Shown here one piece after another: positions 55,423 through 61,879 of a stretch of 64,000 bases of DNA. Under the pieces are notes generated by a model. That model was not told where the DNA came from. It made no database searches and saw nothing but the letters and a program-made list of their open reading frames with translations. Source of the DNA: Leptothrix sp. (in: b-proteobacteria) (lineage in GTDB: Bacteria; Pseudomonadota; Gammaproteobacteria; Burkholderiales; Burkholderiaceae_C); NCBI GenBank assembly GCA_013822685.1, contig PNKV01000003.1, forward strand, positions 242,655-306,654, read 5' to 3'. The stretch's first letter is position 1. Each line of letters starts with the position of its first letter. A program made the translations under genes and the position numbers.

Positions 55423-57378
55423 ATGATGGGAAATCGATTTCAAGCCGCGGCGCCTCAACGCCGCCAGCCGGCGAAGGCGGACAGCGCCACGCCAGTCCTC
55501 ACCAATGATCCTTCGGCCTTGATCCGGGGCATTGAGTTGCAGAACCAGGGGCAGGTGGTGGAGGCCGAGGCGCTGTTCCGGTCTTACCTGCTCACGCACC
55601 CCGCCGATGGTGCCGCCTTGTATTCGCTGGCGGTGATACTGTTGCAGCGAGGTGACCAGGCCCAGGCGCTGGAATTGCTCTCGGGCGGTGTGGTGGCATG
55701 CCCCCAGTTTGCCCCCTTGTGGATGGCATATGCCAACGTGCTGCAGGCCTTCGGCCGCTCTGCCGAGGCCATGGCCAGTTACGACAAGGCACTGGAGCTC
55801 AACCCCGAGTACACCGAAGTGCTGCTGAACAGTGGCGTGCTGCTGCGTGACCAGCAGCGCCACTTGGAAGCCCTGGAGCGCTTCAAGCGTGTGTTGGCCA
55901 TCAAGCCCGACCACGAAGCGGCCATGGGCAACAGCGGCATCATCCTGACCGAGTTCAAGCGCAGCGATGAAGCCATCGCCATGTTCGAGCGCTTGCTGGC
56001 CGTCAACCCCAACTACGACTATGGTCATGGCCTGCTGGCCTATGAGCGCCTGCACGCCTGCGACTGGACTGGTTTTGCCGAGAACTCGGCCAAGATCATC
56101 ACCGGCATCAAGGCTCACCAGAAGAGCTGCAAATCGCTGCCCCTGATGGCGTTCTCGGACGATTGCCAGGACCACCAGATCAGCGCGCAGATTTTTGCCA
56201 CGCGCTTTCCGATCTCGAAGAAGCCGCTGTGGACTGGCGAGCGCTACCGCCACAAGAAGATCCGCCTGGCCTACGTGTCGCCTGATCTGCGCGAACACCC
56301 GGTGGGCCACCTGATGGCCGGCATCTTTGAGCACCACGACAAGAACCGCTTTGAGACCGTGGCCATCTCGCTCGGCATTGATGACAAGAGCCGCCTGCGT
56401 TCGCGCATGCTGGCCTGCTTCGACAAGTTCGTGGACGCGCGCGCGATGACCTCACGCCAGATCGCCGAGCTGATGCGTGAGATGGAGATCGACGTGGCAG
56501 TGGACCTGGCGGGCTACACCGCCGATTCACGCACCGATGTCTTCGCGCACCGCCCCGTGCCTGCGCAGGCTAACTTCCTGGGCTACCCCGGCACGCTGGG
56601 CACCAGCTACATGGACTACATCATTGCCGACCGGCACGTGATCCCGCCCGAGCACCAGCGCTTCTACAACGAGAAAGTGCTGTATCTGCCAGATGCCTAC
56701 CTGCCCACGGACGCCGGCCTGAAGATTTCCGAGCGCACGCCCACGCGCCAGGAATGCGGCCTGCCGGACCAGGGCGTGGTGTTTTGCTCTTTCAGCCACG
56801 ACTACAAGATCAACCCGCCTTTGTTCGACATCTGGATGCGCTTGCTGACCCAGGTGCCGGGCAGCGTGCTGTGGTTGATGTCGCGCAGCCAGGCCTCGCA
56901 GGCCAATCTGCGCAAAGAAGCGCAACTGCGCGGCGTGGATCCTTCGCGCCTGGTGTTCGCGGGCCGCGTGCCCCTGGTGGAAGACCACATGGCGCGTTAC
57001 CGCCAGGCCGACATCTTCCTGGACACGCACCCCTACAACGCCCACACCACCGCCGCTGATGCCTTGATGGCTGGCTTGCCCGTGGTGACCTTCATGGGCG
57101 GCGCCTTCCCGGCGCGGGTGGCGGCCAGCCTGTTACACGCCATCGGCATGCCGGAGCTGGTGGCCGACTCGGCCGCAGGCTACGAGGCGCTGGCCCTGAA
57201 AATGGCCACGAGCCCTGAACTGCTGGGTAGTTTGAAAGCCAAGTTACAGGTGAATAAGGCGACATATCCGCTCTTTGACACCGACAGCTTTTGCAAAAAT
57301 CTGGAAGCGATTTATGTCTCCATGTGGCGCCAGTCCGAACTGGGCGGCGCGGTGGATGCGCTAAGCGCCCCACAGTAG
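55423..57378 (+). CDS. TPR-containing GT41 (O-GlcNAc transferase/SPINDLY-like) glycosyltransferase
   Basis: A 651-residue cytoplasmic enzyme that should transfer a sugar (GlcNAc or fucose-like) to Ser/Thr of proteins. Residues about 25-200 are TPR repeats (GRSAEAMASYDKALELNPEY). The catalytic part (about 275-640) has HPVGHLMAGIFEHH, with His292 in the place of the conserved His of human OGT, DLAGYTADSRTDVFAHRP, QANFLGYPGTLGTSYMDYII and FCSFSHDYKINP, where Lys462 corresponds to the UDP-binding Lys. Position next to a type I system and a Thr-rich repeat protein suggests that protein as substrate (inference). Confidence 0.93.
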   Translation: MMGNRFQAAAPQRRQPAKADSATPVLTNDPSALIRGIELQNQGQVVEAEALFRSYLLTHPADGAALYSLAVILLQRGDQAQALELLSGGVVACPQFAPLWMAYANVLQAFGRSAEAMASYDKALELNPEYTEVLLNSGVLLRDQQRHLEALERFKRVLAIKPDHEAAMGNSGIILTEFKRSDEAIAMFERLLAVNPNYDYGHGLLAYERLHACDWTGFAENSAKIITGIKAHQKSCKSLPLMAFSDDCQDHQISAQIFATRFPISKKPLWTGERYRHKKIRLAYVSPDLREHPVGHLMAGIFEHHDKNRFETVAISLGIDDKSRLRSRMLACFDKFVDARAMTSRQIAELMREMEIDVAVDLAGYTADSRTDVFAHRPVPAQANFLGYPGTLGTSYMDYIIADRHVIPPEHQRFYNEKVLYLPDAYLPTDAGLKISERTPTRQECGLPDQGVVFCSFSHDYKINPPLFDIWMRLLTQVPGSVLWLMSRSQASQANLRKEAQLRGVDPSRLVFAGRVPLVEDHMARYRQADIFLDTHPYNAHTTAADALMAGLPVVTFMGGAFPARVAASLLHAIGMPELVADSAAGYEALALKMATSPELLGSLKAKLQVNKATYPLFDTDSFCKNLEAIYVSMWRQSELGGAVDALSAPQ

Positions 57379-57411
57379 TCTTACAAGCGAATTTTCACGG
57401 GAACACACACC

Positions 57412-58038
57412 ATGGCACATCCTCAACAGTTCTTCTTCATCCAGGCCTTGAAGCAGTTTCTCCCCGAGTACTTCGAGGGCCGCAAAGTCCTGGAGATTGG
57501 CAGCCTGAACCTCAATGGCTCCATCCGCCAGTTCTACCAGGGTTGTGATTACACCGGCCTGGACATTGGCGAGGGCAACGACGTCGATGTGGTGTGCTTT
57601 GGTGAAGACTTTGGCTCGGCCAGCAACCAGTTCGACATGGTCGTGTCCTGCGAAGCCATGGAGCACAACCCGGGCTGGAAGAAGACCTGGCTGAACATGC
57701 TGCGCGTGGCTAAGCCAGGAGGCCTGGTGGCCATGACCTGCGCCACCATTGGCCGCCAGCAGCACGGCACTGAAGAATTCAACCCCACGGCCTCGCCGCT
57801 GACGGTGGACAAGAAGCAGAACTATTACAAGAACCTGGTGGCCGAGGATTTCAACTCGATCATCAACCACGATGCCTGGTTTGCGCAGCATTCGTTCAAC
57901 CACGACTTCCAGAGCCGCGATCTGTACTTCTTTGGTGTTGGGCATGACGCCAGCCCGGACACCCAGGCCAGAGCAGCTGCCTTGAAGGCATCCTTGGCCA
58001 AGTACTACCACGACAAGAACGTGTTGGGCCGCTACTGA
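57412..58038 (+). CDS. SAM-dependent methyltransferase (class I)
   Basis: A 208-residue enzyme. The SAM-binding glycine motif is VLEIGSLNLNGS, with the acidic residue in YTGLDIGEGNDVD and the post-motif VSCEAMEHNPGW. It follows the GT41 gene by 33 bp and is probably in the same operon. Together with the two other methyltransferases nearby it may methylate sugars of a glycan; substrate not known. Confidence 0.85.
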   Translation: MAHPQQFFFIQALKQFLPEYFEGRKVLEIGSLNLNGSIRQFYQGCDYTGLDIGEGNDVDVVCFGEDFGSASNQFDMVVSCEAMEHNPGWKKTWLNMLRVAKPGGLVAMTCATIGRQQHGTEEFNPTASPLTVDKKQNYYKNLVAEDFNSIINHDAWFAQHSFNHDFQSRDLYFFGVGHDASPDTQARAAALKASLAKYYHDKNVLGRY

Positions 58039-58058
58039 GCCATTGAAGGCACCCAAGC

Positions 58059-58092
58059 AAAAGCCCCCTGGCCGCGAAGCCAGGGGGCTTTT
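58059..58092. terminator. Bidirectional terminator between convergent glycan operons
   Basis: A perfect 14-bp stem (58059-58072 with 58079-58092), 6-nt loop, with A and T tracts. It closes the rightward secretion/glycosylation genes and can also serve the leftward operon. Confidence 0.92.
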
Positions 58093-58146
58093 GTCATTGC
58101 GCCTGAAAGCGGCGCGCTTTTGGACTTCCTGCTGGTCAGCGCAGCT

Positions 58147-59346
58147 TCACAGCTCGTCCAATGTGGCGAGGATGGCCTTGACCAGCACGGTGTAACCTGA
58201 GTTCTGCGCAATGTCCTGCTGGATGCGCTTGATCAGCAGGGCCCGCTGGTGTGCGTTTTCCGGCTTCGAGAAGTGAAGGGCGCGGTCGTGCAGTTCCTGA
58301 AGCGTGGTGTAGGACACCTCTTCATGGGCTGAAGTCAGCTCCGCCAGGCCTGATCGGGCATCTGTGAGGCACAGTCCGCCCGCCATGATCACGTCATGGA
58401 AGCGGTTGACCACGGCGTGGTCGAACTGCATCGACGAGACGTTGATGTTGATCTTGCTCTTGTTGAAAACCCGCCGGACTTCGCTTTGCTCATACACGGC
58501 CGGCTGGTAGGTGACACCGGGCCGGTCGATGGTCAGATTGCGCTCGATGCGGTGGAGGTAGGCCGGATCGCCACCAAAGATGGTCAGGCCCTCCAGGCCG
58601 CTGTTCTCAAAGACCCAGCCTCGGAAGGGCATGGTTTGCGAGGTGACCTGGCTGCGCAGCCATTGGGCCGCGGCCACTTTCAGGATCGCCTGATCGGTGG
58701 GTGTCCCCAATCCGCCCAGCGTGGCCTCGGCGCAAGTTCTGACCAGGGGCTCGATCGGGCTGAAAAGGTTGGCCTGCCGACCTTTGACCGCGCCATCCAC
58801 CAGTGATTGCACCCGTTGATCGGCGAAGGTGGGAAGGTACATGCTCGGAACCACGTGGCCCACGAACGAGGCTTCGTGCTCGAAGTCGCTCAGGCTGGGT
58901 TCGGTGGCCTCGATCTCGGTGGCATGGGGCACCACCTTGGCCTGGATGCCCAAGCCGTGCAGATCGACGACGTTGTCGGGTTCGATGCACAGGTGGGCCG
59001 TGCGTGAGGCCACGCGCTGCCAGGCCTGGAGCTTGGAGATGCCCGTCATGACATCGGCCCCGCCCAGGATCGCGTCCTGGTGGAGGAAGATCACCTTGCC
59101 GGGAAACTGCTCGAAGAAGTAGCGTTCCTGGCCCGTGATCTTGTGCTGGATGGCGTTGTTGACGCTGGTGGAGATGTAAGTCGCGTCCGACTGCTTGGAC
59201 ACGAACTCGTGGAAGGACAAGGTGTTGAACCCATCCGGCTTGATCATCATGACTTGCAAGCCATGGCGGACCAGCTCCGCGCCGAGCGCCTGCGCAATGC
59301 GCAGGTAGATCGGCGTCCTGGATTCTTCGATGAAAACGGTGCGCAT
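58147..59346 (-). CDS. Putative glycosyltransferase (CgeB-like)
   Basis: A 399-residue cytoplasmic protein, last gene of the leftward operon. The C-terminal region KSKININVSSMQFDHAVVNR followed by FHDVIMAGGLCLTD resembles CgeB/spore-maturation-type GT1_2 glycosyltransferases, in which Arg/Glu-like residues bind the nucleotide sugar. The N-terminal half (FIEESRTPIYLRIAQALGAE) fits a GT-B acceptor domain. Family assignment is moderate. Confidence 0.7.
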   Translation of the reverse strand: MRTVFIEESRTPIYLRIAQALGAELVRHGLQVMMIKPDGFNTLSFHEFVSKQSDATYISTSVNNAIQHKITGQERYFFEQFPGKVIFLHQDAILGGADVMTGISKLQAWQRVASRTAHLCIEPDNVVDLHGLGIQAKVVPHATEIEATEPSLSDFEHEASFVGHVVPSMYLPTFADQRVQSLVDGAVKGRQANLFSPIEPLVRTCAEATLGGLGTPTDQAILKVAAAQWLRSQVTSQTMPFRGWVFENSGLEGLTIFGGDPAYLHRIERNLTIDRPGVTYQPAVYEQSEVRRVFNKSKININVSSMQFDHAVVNRFHDVIMAGGLCLTDARSGLAELTSAHEEVSYTTLQELHDRALHFSKPENAHQRALLIKRIQQDIAQNSGYTVLVKAILATLDEL

Positions 59347-59366
59347 CGGCCGGCCTGGGGTGGTGG

Positions 59367-60062
59367 TCAGACCACCTTGACCGTGTTGTCGATGATCTGC
59401 TTGATGACGGCCAGCTTCTTCTTGTCTTCAGGCATGGCGCTGAGCTTGGAGAACTCGCTTTGCCCGAACAGCACGCCATTGGCGTAGTCGGTCTTCTTGT
59501 CGAGGATGCGGTGGGGAAACAGCGCGGCCTTGTCGCCGTCCTTGACGAACACGGCCACGAAGTCGTTCCACTGGTCGCCAATCTGCGTGCTGGTGTAGGA
59601 CTCGAGCAGCTCGGCCTTCATGCCATTGCGCTTGGCCCAGGTGATCAGGGCGCGCCCGCTGTCGGGGTAGAAGCGCCAGCAGTCCACGGGCCAGCGGTGA
59701 AACTCGCCGTTGGAGGGCACGTTCATGTAGAAGAGGCCGCCCGGCTTGAGCGTGCGCATGATTTCCAGGTACAGCAGCCAGAACATCTCGGAGTGTTCGA
59801 AGCAAGAGCTGGACAGCATCACGTCGACCGACTCGTCCGCGAAGGGCAACTGGTAGGGGTCGTCCAGGATCAGGTCGACGCCTTTGCCGGCCACGAAGTC
59901 CACGCCGGTGTATTCGAAGTTGGCCGGGCAGAAGGTGCGCAGGCTGCCGTTGACGTCTTGCGAGCCGATCTCGACCACCTTGGCATTGGCCGTGTTCTTC
60001 TGGATGGCGTCGCCGTAGGTCTCAAAGAACTGCTGGCAATTTTGGAGTGCGGTAGGGTGCAT
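59367..60062 (-). CDS. SAM-dependent methyltransferase (Methyltransf_11-like)
   Basis: A 231-residue enzyme with VVEIGSQDVNGSLRTFCP, the acidic residue in YTGVDFVAGKGVD, and MLSSSCFEHSEMFW. The segment LKPGGLFYMNVPSNGEFHRW and the following residues suggest a sugar or glycan methyltransferase. 20 bp before the CgeB-like gene and 37 bp behind the next gene upstream, so in one operon. Confidence 0.85.
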   Translation of the reverse strand: MHPTALQNCQQFFETYGDAIQKNTANAKVVEIGSQDVNGSLRTFCPANFEYTGVDFVAGKGVDLILDDPYQLPFADESVDVMLSSSCFEHSEMFWLLYLEIMRTLKPGGLFYMNVPSNGEFHRWPVDCWRFYPDSGRALITWAKRNGMKAELLESYTSTQIGDQWNDFVAVFVKDGDKAALFPHRILDKKTDYANGVLFGQSEFSKLSAMPEDKKKLAVIKQIIDNTVKVV

Positions 60063-60099
60063 GGTTGTTTCCGATTCTCAAGAATGTTGATGCAGGTGT

Positions 60100-60861
60100 T
60101 CAGGACACGGCGCCTGGCAGCTTGCCGCCCCAGGTCTGCACTTGGGCATCGGTGCCCACGATGATGCGTTCGCCCAGCTTTTCATGGGTGGGCGTGACGG
60201 CCTTCTTGATCGTGATGATGGAGTTGCGGAACTCGATGGAATCGATCCAGCCATCCAGGATGAACTGGGGGGTCGAGCGCAGATCGAAGTAGGTGCGCAG
60301 GTAGTTGTTGATGCTCAGGTCGTTGCGCCAGAACTGAAAGTTGACCACGTCGACCAGACGCTTGAAGAAGGCGTAGGCGCTTTGCTCGTTGAGCAGGCCG
60401 CCGCCGTAGCCGTCCATGTACAGGCAGCAGGAGTCTTCGATCACGAAGGTGCCACCCGGCTTGAGCAGCGGGAAGTAGTTGATGAAGGAGCGCAGGATGT
60501 CGTGCGAGGTGTGCGAGCCGTCGTCGATCACGATGTCGAAGCTGGTGCTGATCGCGGTGATCTTCTGGAAGGCAGGCGCAGCATTGGCATCGCCCACCAC
60601 GATCTTGATGCGCGGGTCGTCGTAGCGCAGGTTCTCGCACTTGGGATCAATGTCGCAGCCGATGAAAAGCTGGGCTTCTTTGAAGTACTCCGCCCAGGTT
60701 TCTTGCGAGCCGCCGTTTTGCACACCGATCTCGAGCATGGAGATGGGCTTGTGGCGCAGTGGCGCGAACAACTCATCGTAGTACGTCAGGTAGGAGGCCC
60801 ACTTGTCGCTGGTCTTGCCCGTCTTGGTGCGGTGCAGGGTGTCGATTGATTTGAGTTCCAT
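60100..60861 (-). CDS. SAM-dependent methyltransferase, sugar O-methyltransferase type
   Basis: A 253-residue enzyme. SMLEIGVQNGGSQETWAEYF, FIGCDIDPKC and FDIVIDDGSHTSHDILRSF resemble rhamnosyl O-methyltransferases of the TylF/MycE/cephalosporin-hydroxylase group, with the metal-binding Asp-Asp pair. It lies in the leftward operon of glycan-related genes and probably methylates a hydroxyl of a deoxysugar. Exact target unknown. Confidence 0.82.
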   Translation of the reverse strand: MELKSIDTLHRTKTGKTSDKWASYLTYYDELFAPLRHKPISMLEIGVQNGGSQETWAEYFKEAQLFIGCDIDPKCENLRYDDPRIKIVVGDANAAPAFQKITAISTSFDIVIDDGSHTSHDILRSFINYFPLLKPGGTFVIEDSCCLYMDGYGGGLLNEQSAYAFFKRLVDVVNFQFWRNDLSINNYLRTYFDLRSTPQFILDGWIDSIEFRNSIITIKKAVTPTHEKLGERIIVGTDAQVQTWGGKLPGAVS

Positions 60862-60894
60862 GGTGTGGGTTCCTGTGATGAGTGGTGATCGTGC

Positions 60895-61659
60895 TCAGCG
60901 AGCTACCAGTGGGGCGATGGTCTTGGCCTGGTCGCCCAGCAAGGCGAGCCAGAAGTCGGGTTGGTACTTCCACCAGGCGTGGCCCCCCATGGGCGGGCGC
61001 TGCGCGTTGATGCGGTGGTAGTGGTCGGGTTTCAGCTCCAGCGCGAAGCGGGAGGCGACGATTTCATTGGGGATCAGAAAGTGTTGCGACAGCGAGCCCA
61101 TGATCGAGAAGAACAGGTCTTCGCTGGAGCCGCTGCGCAGGAAGAAATCAATGGCTTGCGGAAATTCGGCCAGCAGGTCGATGCAAGCCCGGTTGCGGCG
61201 CAGGCTGAGGCCGCCATTGCCGACGTGCACCTTGACCTTCTTGCCACCAAGGCCATCGGCGAACCTGTCCAGGTTGACCATGATCTCGACACCGTCGGGC
61301 CAGGGCGCGCCCACGTAGTCGAAGGGGCGGGTGGTCCAGTCGTCCAGCTCGTCGCGCAGCAGGATGGCATCGGTCTGCAGGATCAGCATGAACTCGTGCG
61401 GGGCAAAGCGCTCGTAGAACGCCTTGGACATCAGCAGGCGGTTGTAGCCCTTGATGGAGCCGAAGCACTCGGGCTCGAAGGCGGTCAGCGTGGCGCCCGC
61501 GAAGTTGGCGGCATACCAGCTGAAATCCAGGCCTTCGGGGCCAGCGAACAACACCGTGCGGCCGGGCTTGAGCTGGGCCAGCGAATGGCGCAGCGAGAAC
61601 TGTTCAAGTTCAGTGGGCTGGGCCTGGTAGATCGGCACGACGACCGCGATGGTGCTCAT
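60895..61659 (-). CDS. DUF5672 family glycosyltransferase-like protein
   Basis: A 254-residue protein, first gene of the leftward operon. FAPHEFMLILQTDAILLRDE, with the DxD-like acidic pair, DYVGAPWPDG and GNGGLSLRRNRACID are the typical DUF5672 segments of GT-A-type enzymes. It is likely to extend or start a glycan together with the neighbouring enzymes. Confidence 0.85.
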   Translation of the reverse strand: MSTIAVVVPIYQAQPTELEQFSLRHSLAQLKPGRTVLFAGPEGLDFSWYAANFAGATLTAFEPECFGSIKGYNRLLMSKAFYERFAPHEFMLILQTDAILLRDELDDWTTRPFDYVGAPWPDGVEIMVNLDRFADGLGGKKVKVHVGNGGLSLRRNRACIDLLAEFPQAIDFFLRSGSSEDLFFSIMGSLSQHFLIPNEIVASRFALELKPDHYHRINAQRPPMGGHAWWKYQPDFWLALLGDQAKTIAPLVAR

Positions 61660-61801
61660 GGCTCGAGTGGTTGGATGTCGGTGGGTCTTCGAAGGCCTTG
61701 GATTGCCGATTCAGCAGATGCCAAGGGTAGGTCAGACGCCAGCCCGCCGATCCAGGCATTAATGCCCGAATCACCGATCTATTTTTAGCACATGGGAAAT
61801 G

Positions 61802-61839
61802 ACAAAGCGAGCCTCCCGTGGCCGGCAAGCTCGCTTTGT
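61802..61839 (-). terminator. Hairpin downstream of the octapeptide-repeat protein gene
   Basis: ACAAAGCGAGC (61802-61812) pairs perfectly with GCTCGCTTTGT (61829-61839), 40 bp after the stop of the leftward gene. The T tract is weak. Confidence 0.65.
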
Positions 61840-61879
61840 GGATGCCAGGGAACACGTGGTTCCCCGGCGGTCGTCAGGC